A DNA stretch of 64,000 bases. Origin: Rhizomicrobium palustre. Lineage in GTDB: Bacteria > Pseudomonadota > Alphaproteobacteria > Micropepsales > Micropepsaceae. The notes beneath the pieces are model-generated. The model worked only from the letters and a program-made list of their open reading frames with translations. It did not search any database and was not told the DNA's origin. A program made the translations under genes and the position numbers. This document shows positions 1 to 8,579 of the stretch, in pieces (position 1 is the stretch's first letter; each line of letters opens with the position of its first letter). The DNA is taken from positions 2,542,139 through 2,606,138 of the forward strand of contig NZ_JAASRM010000001.1 of assembly GCF_011761565.1 (NCBI RefSeq), in the 5' to 3' direction.

Positions 1-603
1 AAGAAGGCCATCGAACGCGCCTCGTCGAGCGAATCCGGTTCCGTCAAAGTGTCCAGAGCTTCTGGTTCGGTCGAGATCACCACCGGCACGGGCGGCGCGA
101 TCGATTTTGATGTCACACCGCTTCCGCCAAGTGTAAAGCAGCCGACCCCGAACACCTGTTGGGCGGCAGGCGGCACAATGCTGATGGCCTGGAAGAAGGG
201 CGCAGCCCTGACGGTTGAAACCGCGATGGATGCGGCGGGCGGGAGCTGGCGCTCCAATCTGGATGCGGACCACGCCTTGACCGTGAACGAGGTAAAGTCC
301 TTCGCCAAAGCTATCGACATGTCGGGCGAAAGTCCGATGTGTTATCTGCCCTCAGGCTTGCTGCGATTGCTGAAGGCGCACGGACCACTTTGGGTGATTG
401 GCGATGATGCCGTCGAGAACAACAAAATGGCTCACGTCCGTGTAGTGGTCGGCATGCATGGCGACGGGACTTCCGACGGAACCCAAGTGAAGTATGTCGA
501 TCCGGCCGACGGCTTGATCCACAACGAGTCATATTCCGAGTTTGCCAAGCACCTGGAAGCGTCAGACGCGTCCAGTCTGAATCTCGGCATATATCACTAT
601 TGA
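1..603 (+). CDS. Papain-like cysteine protease (C39/C70-like fold), 5' end outside window
   Basis: The reading frame is open from base 1, so the gene probably begins upstream; a GTG at 49 would give 184 residues. Counting from that GTG, the pattern PTPNTCWAAGG places a catalytic cysteine at residue 37 at the start of a helix, MAHVRVVVG places a histidine at 129, and KYVDPADG places an aspartate at 151. This Cys-His-Asp order and spacing is that of papain-like peptidases such as the C70 (AvrRpt2) and C39-like families, which cleave short peptides or protein substrates. No signal peptide is visible, but the N-terminus is missing. Downstream lies mobile-element debris, so no operon partner can be named. 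The family is fairly sure; the exact subfamily and substrate are not. Confidence 0.7.
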   Translation, partial: KKAIERASSSESGSVKVSRASGSVEITTGTGGAIDFDVTPLPPSVKQPTPNTCWAAGGTMLMAWKKGAALTVETAMDAAGGSWRSNLDADHALTVNEVKSFAKAIDMSGESPMCYLPSGLLRLLKAHGPLWVIGDDAVENNKMAHVRVVVGMHGDGTSDGTQVKYVDPADGLIHNESYSEFAKHLEASDASSLNLGIYHY

Positions 604-728
604 TCTTCGGTGCACGTTCAGGGGAAATTCGCAGTATTCGGGGGGAGGCGGTAGTAAGAGGATAGAGTAATTTCAAATACTTGGTTCTGCTGAATGCTGT
701 GAAATACGGGTTTTCCGTTTCAGATACT

Positions 729-768
729 AGCGCTGCAAGGCGTGGAGGTTCGAGTCCTCTTCTGGCCC
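729..768 (+). pseudogene. tRNA-Leu 3' end fragment
   Basis: Bases 744-760 form a T arm (GGAGG, loop TTCGAGT, CCTCT), followed by an acceptor-like TCTGGCC at 761-767. The preceding CGCTGCAAGGCG resembles the long variable arm of a class II tRNA-Leu. No anticodon arm, D arm or 5' acceptor strand precedes it and no CCA follows, so it is a 3' fragment only. Such fragments are typical scars of integration into a tRNA 3' end. It abuts the truncated IS21 transposase. Confidence 0.6.
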
Positions 769-1547
769 TTTTCCCAGCCCGACGCCGCGTGCAAGCTACT
801 GGATCAACCAGATAGTGGCTGCACATCTGCAAAAAGCACCGATTGTACCGGCGCTCCCGCCCCGCGAAGATCGCATCCACCGCGGTCTTCATGTTGTCGT
901 AGATGCCGCGCTGGCACGTGCCCTTGAAGAAGGCGAACGCCTGGTCATGGGCGTCGAACTCATGTGGGGAATGCGCGCACGAACAGCATTCGGCTGTAGC
1001 AGAGCCGAACATGGGCGACCTTCACCGTCGTCGTCACCTCGTTCAGCACCACAATTTCGTGGCTCCAGTCGAACTGGCAGGCTTCACCCGGCGCAAAGCT
1101 GAGCGGCACATAGGCCGCTGCCGGCGCGGAGCCCTGTTCTTTACTCCACCGCCGCGCGTAACAGCGCACGGTGTCGTAATCGCCCTCGTAACCGCAGTCG
1201 CGAAGTTCCTCGAAGAGACGGATCAGGGCCAGTCGTTCACGAGCGGCCTTGCCCTCATTCGCCAGCAACAACCGGTCCAACTCACTCTTCCATGGACCGA
1301 TCTTGGGAAGCGGCTGCGTCTCACGCTCGTTGCGGAACTCTATCGCTTCCGACCGGATAACCTTCCGCACCACCTTGCGCGACAGCTTCAGTTCCCGGCA
1401 GATCGCCTTGATCGGCTTGCCTTGTACAAAATACGCATGGCTAATCTTCGCGACCGTCTCCACGACCAGCATCCCTACCTCGGCGCCCAGTTCCGTGGGA
1501 GCCAACGTGGAACCTCCGTCTCCGAGGGCCGATTGGATGCCGATCAC
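764..1547 (-). pseudogene. istA: IS21-family transposase IstA, truncated and frameshifted
   Basis: The longest open part (1547 down to 960) starts inside the N-terminal region. It carries the helix-turn-helix segment KAICRELKLSRKVVRKVIRS and then the start of the DDE catalytic domain, with PLSFAPGEACQFDWSHE (first catalytic Asp) and VKVAHVRLCYSRMLFVRAFP. After about 985 the homology continues in another frame (FDAHDQAFAFFKGTCQRGIYDNMKTAVDAIF, YNRCFLQMCSHYLVDPVACT), apparently with a few codons lost. A further 1-base shift near 785 restores ASGWEKGQ, after which the gene stops dead at the tRNA-Leu fragment. No istB helper gene and no clear terminal repeats are present. It is an inactive relic that marks past insertion at this edge of the locus. 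Confidence 0.85.
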
Positions 1548-1681
1548 CCCGAAAACGGGGTCCTTATTCCACGCCGAAACACAGGCCGGATTTCAATTTC
1601 TGCCAAAATCCAGCATGTGGTTATTGCATATCATGTTGTTATAATATTCTACAATTCCACAGCAACAGGGTAGCCGGGGCG

Positions 1682-1706
1682 CTCCGATGGTTGCCTTGCA
1701 TCGGAG
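1682..1706 (+). promoter_or_regulatory. 5' leader hairpin covering the ribosome binding site of the nucleotidyltransferase gene
   Basis: CTCCGATG (1682-1689) and CATCGGAG (1699-1706) form a perfect 8 bp stem around a 9-base loop. The 3' arm contains the only good Shine-Dalgarno match (CGGAG), which ends six bases before the ATG at 1713. Folding would hide the ribosome binding site, so translation control is plausible. The pairing is seen directly; a regulatory role is inference. Confidence 0.4.
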
Positions 1707-1712
1707 TTAATC

Positions 1713-2936
1713 ATGCAGCTCTCGCCCGAGTTCCGCTTGGTGGCCGCTTGTTGCATCTGGCCCCCTTCGGAGCGTCGCAACGAGGCTATTCGTGAAGCCG
1801 CCGATAGCTCCATTGATTGGGACAGATTTGCTCGTGTGGTGAAGCGGCAGCGCGTAGCGGGCCTTGTGTGTGATGGATTAAGGCGCGCCTGTGTTACAGC
1901 AAATGCGGTAGTCCAGGTGCAAATTGAAAAGCAAGCGTCAGGAATTATTTTACAAAATTTGCGTTTTGTTTCGGAAGTAATCCGTCTTCAAGATGCGTTC
2001 GATAACGTCAATATTCCGACGCTATTTGTGAAGGGGGTAACGCTTGCACAGATCGTTTATGGTGGGTTGGACATCCGGCACAGCAAAGATATCGATTGCT
2101 TAGTACCGCTAGAGCACATTACGGCGGCATTGAAGGTGCTTTCCCGCCTCGACTATCGGCGAATTGCTCCACCAGAGGGATGCTCCGATAGGGAGTTCGA
2201 GTACTGCCTATCAACGGGAAAGGAGTTTGAATATGTCCACAGGAGCCGGGGACACCAGGTTGAACTGCATTGGAGCCTGCTCGATAACCCCTACTTGATC
2301 AACGGTGTATTTCCCACCAGTACAAAAAGGGTGCTTATCGCGAACCAGTATTCGATTTCCACGTTGGCCGACGACGAACTATTCATCTATCTTTGCACTC
2401 ACGGTGCGAGCCATGCGTGGTCTCGCCTGAAGTGGCTTGCCGATATTGGCGCCATCCTTGATTGCAAAAATTATTCCGAAATATCGGATCTTTTTCATAC
2501 GGCAGAGACGAGGGGGGCTGGCCGTTGTGCCGCCCAGGCGATGCTCCTTTGCAAGCGGCTCTTTGATACTTCCGTTCCGGATGATCTTATCGCGCGCTTC
2601 CGCGGGACGGCTTTGCTGAGACGGCTGGAGATGGTCGCTTTGACCTCTATGGTTGGGGCAGGTAGCGAAATTGAATTGGAGGATCGACCATTTGGATCAA
2701 CGCGCGCATTTCTTGCGCAATTCCTTCTCGGGACAGGGTGCCGCTTTTGGATCGCACAACTACGCCTAATGCTTAGCAATGCTGATGATGTTGATCTGGT
2801 TCCCCTGCCTAAATACCTCCATTTCCTGTACCCAGTTATTAGGCTTCCTCTGTGGCTATTTCGACGGCTGAAGAACGCGGGAAAATCGCCCGATATGTCG
2901 CATCGCCCGCAACTGAACCGGTCGTGGCGACAATAG
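1713..2936 (+). CDS. NTP_transf_5-type nucleotidyltransferase (lasso tailoring N-like)
   Basis: The 407-residue protein has the hallmarks of the uncharacterised nucleotidyltransferase family PF14907: a helical N-terminus, LFVKGVTLAQIVYG at about residues 104-117, the metal-binding DID at 126-128 inside RHSKDIDCLVP, and the later VELHWSL motif. Members of this family recur in RiPP clusters with HPr-kinase-like proteins. In the pseudomycoidin-type lasso clusters such an enzyme acts after the kinase on the phosphorylated C-terminus. Here it faces the ABC exporter and B2 genes tail to tail, with only about 60 bp between the stops. Its DNA is visibly more AT-rich than the neighbouring genes, which suggests transfer. 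The family call is good; its action on the peptide encoded at 34676 is inference from context. Confidence 0.75.
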   Translation: MQLSPEFRLVAACCIWPPSERRNEAIREAADSSIDWDRFARVVKRQRVAGLVCDGLRRACVTANAVVQVQIEKQASGIILQNLRFVSEVIRLQDAFDNVNIPTLFVKGVTLAQIVYGGLDIRHSKDIDCLVPLEHITAALKVLSRLDYRRIAPPEGCSDREFEYCLSTGKEFEYVHRSRGHQVELHWSLLDNPYLINGVFPTSTKRVLIANQYSISTLADDELFIYLCTHGASHAWSRLKWLADIGAILDCKNYSEISDLFHTAETRGAGRCAAQAMLLCKRLFDTSVPDDLIARFRGTALLRRLEMVALTSMVGAGSEIELEDRPFGSTRAFLAQFLLGTGCRFWIAQLRLMLSNADDVDLVPLPKYLHFLYPVIRLPLWLFRRLKNAGKSPDMSHRPQLNRSWRQ

Positions 2937-2999
2937 AGCGGCGTCAGCCTTTCGGCTCATGGTCCGAATTTTTATGTTGCATTGCATAATTTGTGTGAG

Positions 3000-4784
3000 C
3001 TAGAGCGCCGCTGGGCCATCCGCGTTCAAAACACCGTCGTCTTCTAGAATTAGGCCGTTCGCAAATCGAATGAGATGATCGCAAATTTGCAGGCTTTCGG
3101 ATCGATGAGAGATCAACACGATTGTGATCAGAGGATTGAAGCGTAGCAGGCGTTTTAGGATCGTCCGTTCCGCAAAAAGATCAATGCCACTGCTTGCTTC
3201 GTCGAGAATAAGCAGATCTGGTTTGCGCAAGACCGCTCTAGCCAATGCTATCCGCTGACGCTCGCCGCCCGATACCAAGCTACCGCGTTCCCCCAGCACG
3301 GTATCAAGCCCTAGTGGCATACGCTTAACCAGGGCGTCGGCATCAGCCAAAGCGAGGGCCTGCCACATGTCGTCTTCCATGATATAGGGGTTTTCCCAGG
3401 CTAAATTGCGCCGAATACTGTCGTGAAAGAGAAATGTATCCTGCGGAACATAGCTTGTCCGATTGCGCCATGATGGCAGCATTTCTATTGATAGTGGTTG
3501 GCCACCAATTGTGATTTGTCCTCTTTGCGGCAGGTAGAGACCGGCCAGCAAATCTGCGAAGGTTGTCTTGCCAGAGCCTGACGGGCCCGCAACACCTACA
3601 AGACAAGCGCGGGGAATTTGCAGGGAAAGCTCACGCACACCGCCGCCGCGGGCTGCCTCGCCATTGCCCGTGTGCAGATAGGAAACCGCCACGAACTCGA
3701 TCATCCCAGACGGTATTGGGCTCGAAGCTGTCAATTGTCCCGCCTTGTCGGGTGTCAGCTCGGAGAGCAATTTGGAAAGTTTTTCATATGCCGGCAGCAA
3801 ATTGGCAATTTGATGAATGCCTTGTTGCAGTTGGAACGCTGGACCGCTCATCCGTCCGATGACCAACAACAGCGTCACCAGCACGGCGGGTTCGAGATGG
3901 AGAAGCCCGAACCCCACCAGCACACCGGTCGCGCCGACAGCAAAGGAAATCGTGGTTCCGGCCACACCGGTCAAGGCGAATTGCCTGGAAAAGGAGATCT
4001 GCTCCCGTGTCAACTTTGCTAACGAGCCCTTGAACGCGTCGGCAAATGACGGTTGCGCGTTCTGACTGATCGCAAGCTTCAACCCTCCCAGGAACTGCAT
4101 AGTGTTGTCGAGCAGCTCCAGATTGGTGTTTGTTGTGTGGATTCCGAATTGGCGCGACCGGCGCAGCATGGAAGAACTGGCTAAGGCGCACCCGGCCAAA
4201 ACAGCGAAAACTGTACCAGCCAGTAGCGGCGAGAGCCAGAATGCTAGGGCGCATTGCGAGATCAGCAACACCGCAGACGTAAGGCTCCGCAGAAGAAGAT
4301 TGGTCGCGGAGCCGATCCGCTGAATGTCGCCGCTCATGAGGTGTGTGATGCGGGCATGGCGCAGCCGCGCGACATCTTCCCAGGGCGAACTGGCAAGTCG
4401 GTCAACGACCCTGGATCTTTGATATTCGACAAAGCCGACTTGCAGTTTGGCGAGGCGGACATCGCGTGCGAACAAAACAGCCGCGCGCAAGATCATCACG
4501 GCACCAAGCAAGCCAATCAGAACAGCTAGTTTTGCAATTTGCGACTGCGCCCCCAGCAAAGCAAAAAGAGGGCCGACATGGACCATCCATCCATCGAACT
4601 GGCCCGATGGGCCTGTCACCACGCCCAAAAGCGGCACCAGGAGGACCAGTCCCACCCCTTCAAGCACGGCTCCCCCCAAAACGAGGCTGAGCGCAACGTA
4701 GCCAGAGGCGCCTGCGAAGGCCTGAAAATCCGCAAGAAAAAGTCGAAAGGAGAAAAACAGGGATGGGGTGCCGCCTGTCTTCAT
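3000..4784 (-). CDS. ABC exporter, fused permease and ATPase (lasso D-like)
   Basis: A 594-residue type I exporter half-transporter. The first 330 residues contain about six hydrophobic segments of an ABC membrane domain. The ATPase follows, with Walker A GPSGSGKTT at 400-408, the signature VSGGERQR at 504-511, Walker B LLILDEA at 524-530 and a switch histidine in LISHRSE. There is no N-terminal C39 peptidase, so leader removal must be done by another protein. The upstream gene, a transglutaminase-like B2 peptidase, overlaps its start by 4 bp (ATGA at 4781-4784), so the two are co-translated. This pairing is the usual D-B2 arrangement of lasso peptide clusters. It would export and give immunity to the mature peptide. 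Substrate identity is inferred from context. Confidence 0.85.
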   Translation of the reverse strand: MKTGGTPSLFFSFRLFLADFQAFAGASGYVALSLVLGGAVLEGVGLVLLVPLLGVVTGPSGQFDGWMVHVGPLFALLGAQSQIAKLAVLIGLLGAVMILRAAVLFARDVRLAKLQVGFVEYQRSRVVDRLASSPWEDVARLRHARITHLMSGDIQRIGSATNLLLRSLTSAVLLISQCALAFWLSPLLAGTVFAVLAGCALASSSMLRRSRQFGIHTTNTNLELLDNTMQFLGGLKLAISQNAQPSFADAFKGSLAKLTREQISFSRQFALTGVAGTTISFAVGATGVLVGFGLLHLEPAVLVTLLLVIGRMSGPAFQLQQGIHQIANLLPAYEKLSKLLSELTPDKAGQLTASSPIPSGMIEFVAVSYLHTGNGEAARGGGVRELSLQIPRACLVGVAGPSGSGKTTFADLLAGLYLPQRGQITIGGQPLSIEMLPSWRNRTSYVPQDTFLFHDSIRRNLAWENPYIMEDDMWQALALADADALVKRMPLGLDTVLGERGSLVSGGERQRIALARAVLRKPDLLILDEASSGIDLFAERTILKRLLRFNPLITIVLISHRSESLQICDHLIRFANGLILEDDGVLNADGPAAL

Positions 4785-5329
4785 TGGAACTTGGCCACTT
4801 CACCGAAACCCGCCGCGACCGGATAGCCAGTGACTGGAACCCCATCGCAATCCAACCAAGCATGCGCCTGCATGGGAGCATTAGGAGAAGCCTTGATGCC
4901 AAGATGCAACACAGGTCGCAATTTACGCCGGCGTAGCATCCAATTGGCGGCCATCGCCTGTGGTAGACAAACGAATTTAAATGGAAGCCTGCGGGAAGCG
5001 CATCGCACCGCCCAGCTAATTTTCATCGCCGTTGCTGCCGCATCTCCAGGCAATTTCGGGGTGGAAGGTTCTGGAACGGGATGATCGGGACTGACGCACT
5101 TCCCGCTGGTCGCAGCCAGCGCGCGGAATGGGAATACGCCTATGCCTAAGCGCATGATGACGAGCAGCAAGGACGCTTCGAGCAGGAGGATACGTTGCTG
5201 GCGGCTGAGGCGCGCGAAGCGCTGAAGCCAAGCCGCCCTGTTTCGTAACAACTTTGACTCCGTTAGTTTTTTCGCTGACGGCAACAAGCTGGACCCCGCT
5301 AAGCCGTCATGCCTGCAATTAATCGCCAC
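4781..5329 (-). CDS. Lasso peptide biosynthesis B2 protein (transglutaminase-like leader peptidase)
   Basis: The C-terminal half matches the lasso B2 family (PF13471). It has a catalytic cysteine at 121 in CLPQAMAANWMLRRR, a histidine at 156 in MQAHAWLDCDG, and the closing pattern GVPVTGYP with a conserved glutamate before the C-terminus (GEVAKF). These enzymes cut the leader from the precursor peptide so that the cyclase can act. The family core usually begins near LQRFARLSRQQRILLLEA, so the assigned GTG start gives an unusually long N-terminus; a TTG at about 5251 is an alternative. It lacks the fused PqqD-like B1 domain that most proteobacterial B proteins carry. The only PqqD-like partner in the window is 26 kb away at 31372. 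No precursor-like ORF was found next to this gene. Confidence 0.85.
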   Translation of the reverse strand: MAINCRHDGLAGSSLLPSAKKLTESKLLRNRAAWLQRFARLSRQQRILLLEASLLLVIMRLGIGVFPFRALAATSGKCVSPDHPVPEPSTPKLPGDAAATAMKISWAVRCASRRLPFKFVCLPQAMAANWMLRRRKLRPVLHLGIKASPNAPMQAHAWLDCDGVPVTGYPVAAGFGEVAKFQ

Positions 5330-5538
5330 ACTGTCCTGACATTATCAATTGGCGCCGCGCTGAAATTGGCAGTTTTTGCAATCTCAGCGCCTCCAGTGTC
5401 ATTAAGTATCCTAATTGTTCCTGCTACTTTCCGGGGGGCAAGGTCATGCTGTCTTTGATTCCGCCACTGTTGCTAATCCTGTAACATGTTGGTTTAGACT
5501 GGGCCGGAGTGGGACCATTGTGAGGTCCGGAAGGCCAG

Positions 5539-6147
5539 ATGCAGACCGATACGCCCGATGCGGGCGGCCGCGAGGTCCGCCTATATGCCGTGGTGGCAGT
5601 CGCCATCACGCTCGCATTGTTTTTTCTGGTCCCGATTTTTCGCAAATCTCCCGCGCCGCATGGGCCGCAGGGGCCAGGTATTGTACCTGTACGAATCATG
5701 GCGGCGGGCGTGGAGGAGGTGAATGCCGCCGCTGTCGCGCCCAAATCGGCCGTTTTCGTTCGTGCGATTGCTCGCTCGAAGGCGTCCGGACCCAGTCGGC
5801 CGATGACACCACCGAAGGATTTATCCAACCAAGCCGGTGGCGTTCAGGCTTTTTCCGCGGAGGATCAGGCTCAATACGAAGCAGTGCTGTTCCGACACAT
5901 CGCGAAATTCATTCGTTACCCGAGCGCCGCGCTGCATGTCTGCCCTGCTGGCACGGCCCATATCCGTTTCCTGTCGAACCGCGAAGGCCAGCTCCTGAGT
6001 ATTGTGGTGGAGCAGAGTTCCGGTTGCACGATAATCGATAATGAGGCGGTGGAGACGGTTCGCCGCGCCCAGCCCTTGCCGCCCGTTCCGGTCATACTTC
6101 CCGAGCAGATGATGGTTCACATACCATTGTCCTTCGACAAAGGCTGA
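5539..6147 (+). CDS. Short TonB-like protein (TonB C-terminal domain)
   Basis: The 202-residue protein has one membrane anchor at about residues 15-34 (LYAVVAVAITLALFFLV), a spacer of only about 70 residues without the usual proline-rich stretch, and a C-terminal TonB-type fold. That fold reads TAHIRFLSNREGQLLSIVVE, then NEAVETVRRAQPLPPVP, and ends in a beta strand. The short spacer makes it doubtful that it reaches an outer-membrane receptor in the classical way. The next gene (STN protein) begins 7 bp after its stop, so both are probably co-transcribed and form the sensor part of the sigma/anti-sigma module. It could relay a signal to the STN protein, but that is inference. Confidence 0.7.
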   Translation: MQTDTPDAGGREVRLYAVVAVAITLALFFLVPIFRKSPAPHGPQGPGIVPVRIMAAGVEEVNAAAVAPKSAVFVRAIARSKASGPSRPMTPPKDLSNQAGGVQAFSAEDQAQYEAVLFRHIAKFIRYPSAALHVCPAGTAHIRFLSNREGQLLSIVVEQSSGCTIIDNEAVETVRRAQPLPPVPVILPEQMMVHIPLSFDKG

Positions 6148-6154
6148 GGCGGCA

Positions 6155-6868
6155 ATGCGCGAACAATGCCTCTATCGTGGTTCGAACTTCTATCGCGGCC
6201 TCATCGCTCGACTGCTCGGCGGATTCATTGGCATTTCCGCTCATTCCGCCTTCGCCCAATCCACGACCGCAGAACCGCACGATCAGCTTTATGAATTTCA
6301 TATACCGTCCGGGCCGCTGGAAACTGCGATCGCGGCGTTCACGCGCCAGACGCACACCTCGGTACTTTTCGATGCCGGGCTTGTGCGCAATCGGGAGGCG
6401 CATGTGGTTGATGGGCTGTTCACTTACCCTTCCGCCTTGGAGGCTCTGCTGAACGGCACCGGTATTGGCGTGCGGTATGCCGATGATAAGAGTTTTGTGC
6501 TGGTCGAAACGATAAATGCCGCCGCCGATACGCAGAGCGGCCTCGTACGCAAGGCGTCGATCTCGCTTGGGACACTGCATATCGATGCGCCGGCGGATTT
6601 CTCTTTTTACAGCTCGATCCTGGTAGCCGATTTGCAGCGAGCGCTCAGTCGAAAGGCGAGTCTGCGCACTTTATCATTTTTTGTACGGGCGAATTTGTGG
6701 GTGGACCGCGCCGGCCGGGTTGAGCATGCGGAATTGTCGCGTTCGACCGGGGACAAGGGCCGGGACGAGAGCGTGGTGCAGGCGCTTGGCGAATTCGCTA
6801 TCAGCAAGCCACCGCCTGTTGGGCTGCCGCAACCCGTCCAGGTGTCGATCAATATCCAGCGTCTTTAG
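6155..6868 (+). CDS. STN-domain periplasmic signalling protein without receptor barrel (VreA-like)
   Basis: After a signal peptide (ending near AHSAFAQ) comes an STN (secretin/TonB short N-terminal) domain at about residues 45-115: YEFHIPSGPLETAIAAFTRQ, then SVLFDAGLV and ALEALLNGTGIGVRYADD. STN domains normally sit on TonB-dependent receptors and contact the periplasmic part of FecR-type anti-sigma factors. Here the 237-residue protein has no beta barrel. Its second half instead has a TonB-C-like fold (VRANLWVDRAGRVEHAELSRSTG). A barrel-less STN protein next to an ECF sigma and a FecR gene is the layout of Pseudomonas VreA-VreI-VreR (PUMA3). I infer that it activates the downstream pair. Confidence 0.75.
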   Translation: MREQCLYRGSNFYRGLIARLLGGFIGISAHSAFAQSTTAEPHDQLYEFHIPSGPLETAIAAFTRQTHTSVLFDAGLVRNREAHVVDGLFTYPSALEALLNGTGIGVRYADDKSFVLVETINAAADTQSGLVRKASISLGTLHIDAPADFSFYSSILVADLQRALSRKASLRTLSFFVRANLWVDRAGRVEHAELSRSTGDKGRDESVVQALGEFAISKPPPVGLPQPVQVSINIQRL

Positions 6869-7006
6869 CGGCATCGGCAAAAAGCGGGATTGCACTGGAG
6901 CTTGTCGGCGTCCGCAGGTTCGATTTATAGAGGCGCGGGACGACGAATTTGTTTGGCTGGATACGGATTTACCAAGCCCAATAGCCGCGGGCGAGACGGA
7001 GAGCGA

Positions 7007-7528
7007 GTGTCGGATACCAGTAATGCCGCGTTGAAAAACCTGCTTGTGACGCAGTATCAAGACTTCGTCCGATGGTTGACGCGTCGGCTTGGCTCTTCCG
7101 ATTTGGCCCAAGATGCATTGCAGGAGACATTCCTGCGGCTGGAGCAGGGTAGTAGCATCGGTCCAGTGCATAATCCCAAAGCCTATCTTCTGCGGATCGC
7201 GCTTAATATGGCCTCAAACCGGCGGGCCGCCGATAACCGTCGTTTAGCCACCTCGGAAGTCGATAAGCTCTTGGATTTACCCGACGATGCACCAGATCCC
7301 GCAAGGGCGGTTGAGGCCAAGTCGGAGATCAGTGCCCTCAAGCGCGCCTTGGCGGAATTGCCGGCCCGCCGCCGTGAGATATTTCTGGCATCGTGGATCG
7401 AGAATCTTCCACACCCGGAAATCGCGCGCCGGTACCAGATTTCGATCCGCACCGTTCAGATCGAGCTGAAACTGGCGCTGGAATATTGCGATTCCCGCCT
7501 TAATCGACGAAACAAGCTTCGCGGTTAG
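7007..7528 (+). CDS. ECF RNA polymerase sigma factor (FecI/VreI-like)
   Basis: The protein shows sigma region 2 (YQDFVRWLTRRLGSSDLAQDALQETFLRL) and, after a linker, region 4 (ALAELPARRREIFLASWIENLPHPEIARRYQISIRTVQ), which is the two-domain layout of ECF sigma factors of the FecI group. GTG at 7007 is chosen because GGAG lies about five bases upstream and because homology begins just after it; the frame is open further upstream to 6890. Its position between the STN protein and the FecR-type anti-sigma indicates cell-surface signalling. Likely targets are the TpsB-TpsA operon starting at 8749 and perhaps the T2SS, by analogy with VreI. The promoter motif it reads is not known to me. Confidence 0.85.
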   Translation: MSDTSNAALKNLLVTQYQDFVRWLTRRLGSSDLAQDALQETFLRLEQGSSIGPVHNPKAYLLRIALNMASNRRAADNRRLATSEVDKLLDLPDDAPDPARAVEAKSEISALKRALAELPARRREIFLASWIENLPHPEIARRYQISIRTVQIELKLALEYCDSRLNRRNKLRG

Positions 7529-7610
7529 CCATGTGGAATTGTCATTGTGATGTACGCCCCTGTTTTTTCTTTCTTACCGTCTCGCCCATAATAAGAGGAA
7601 TGTGCCGGGC

Positions 7611-8579
7611 ATGAGTTCTGTCGATGAAAGCTGTGTTCCGGACCATATCGTCCGCCAAAGCCTTGATTGGCTTGTGCGGTTGACGTCCGGCCGGGTCACG
7701 GCAGCGGAGGCCCAGGCGTTCATGACGTGGCGTGCGCAGAGCGCGGTCCATGCTACGGCGTTTCGCGAGGCTTTGGAACTACGTCAAAAATTGCAAACGG
7801 CCGCGGGGGAGTTCGTCCGGGATGACGCGCAGAACGTTGTTCATGTCGGTTTCGGCCGGCCCGCGGGGATGAGCCGTCGGGCGCTGCTCGGCGGCGCGAT
7901 TGCCGCCTCCGCCGTAGGGCTCCTCGTGGCCGGGATGCAGACCGAATTGTTGCCGACTGCTGCAGAACTTACCGCGGACTACCGCACAGCGACCGGGCAG
8001 CAGCAAAACGTCGCATTCGCGCACGGTCTCTTATTTGAACTCAACACCCAGACAAGTATGTCGGTGCGCAACCCGCGCGCTGTCGAGGTTCTGTCGGGTG
8101 AAGCGGCTTTTGATGCGAAACTCCCGCGGCAAGACCAGTTCTCTGTCGCGGCGCTAGACGGAAAAATTCTTGCGTCAGACGCTTCCTTTAATGTCCGCAA
8201 TACCGATGGTGCGGTATGCGTCACCTGTGTTCGCGGCCATCTGACGGTCTCTCGCGGGGCTCAATTCGCCGAACTTAGCGCCGGGCAGCAGGTGCAGTAC
8301 ACGGAACGTGATTGGAGTGAAACGCGCAAGGCCAATGTCGAGCTGGCCACGGCGTGGCGCAGCGGCGTCGTGATGTTCCACGATCTTGCCCTGTCCAAGG
8401 TGGTGCGCGAGGTTAACCGTTATCGGCCGGGAAAAATCCTGGTTGCGGGCAGTGGCGTGGGGCGTCGCAGGCTCAGCGGTCTTATTCAAATCAAGAGGCC
8501 CGAAGCCATTCTGGCCCAGTTACAAAGCCTTGGGGTTCGCGTGACACCCCTGCCTGGCGGCCTGGTTTTGGTCAGCTAA
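7611..8579 (+). CDS. FecR-family anti-sigma factor / sigma regulator
   Basis: The N-terminal DUF4880-like segment (QSLDWLVRLTSGRVTAAEAQAFMTWR) binds the sigma factor. A membrane segment follows near SRRALLGGAIAASAVGLLVAG, and then a periplasmic FecR domain with RTATGQQQNVAFAHG, VEVLSGEAAFDA and AELSAGQQVQY. The C-terminal part has a small STN-like fold (VVREVNRYRPGKILVAGS), as often seen in FecR proteins. The first membrane segment carries SRRALLGG, which resembles a twin-arginine start but is internal. ATG at 7611 is preferred over GTG 7602 because AGAGGA (7594-7599) is too close to the GTG. It would hold the preceding ECF sigma factor inactive until the STN protein signals. Confidence 0.85.
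   Translation: MSSVDESCVPDHIVRQSLDWLVRLTSGRVTAAEAQAFMTWRAQSAVHATAFREALELRQKLQTAAGEFVRDDAQNVVHVGFGRPAGMSRRALLGGAIAASAVGLLVAGMQTELLPTAAELTADYRTATGQQQNVAFAHGLLFELNTQTSMSVRNPRAVEVLSGEAAFDAKLPRQDQFSVAALDGKILASDASFNVRNTDGAVCVTCVRGHLTVSRGAQFAELSAGQQVQYTERDWSETRKANVELATAWRSGVVMFHDLALSKVVREVNRYRPGKILVAGSGVGRRRLSGLIQIKRPEAILAQLQSLGVRVTPLPGGLVLVS

Noticed and set aside
311..1012. Minus-strand frame of 233 codons including RGLEPPRL
   Set aside because: A composite of a transposase remnant in a shifted frame, the reverse of a tRNA fragment and antisense of the protease gene. It is not a real protein; the transposase part is annotated as a pseudogene.
5325..5352. CTGTCCTGACATTATCA as a Pho box near the TonB-like gene
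   Set aside because: Only the first half site matches CTGTCAT well (6 of 7); the second matches 4 of 7 and it is 190 bp from the start, so support is too weak.
5330..5538. Search for a second lasso precursor next to the B2 gene
   Set aside because: The only small minus-strand frame here (about 27 codons from 5403) lacks the leader proline, threonine and ring acid, so no precursor is claimed.
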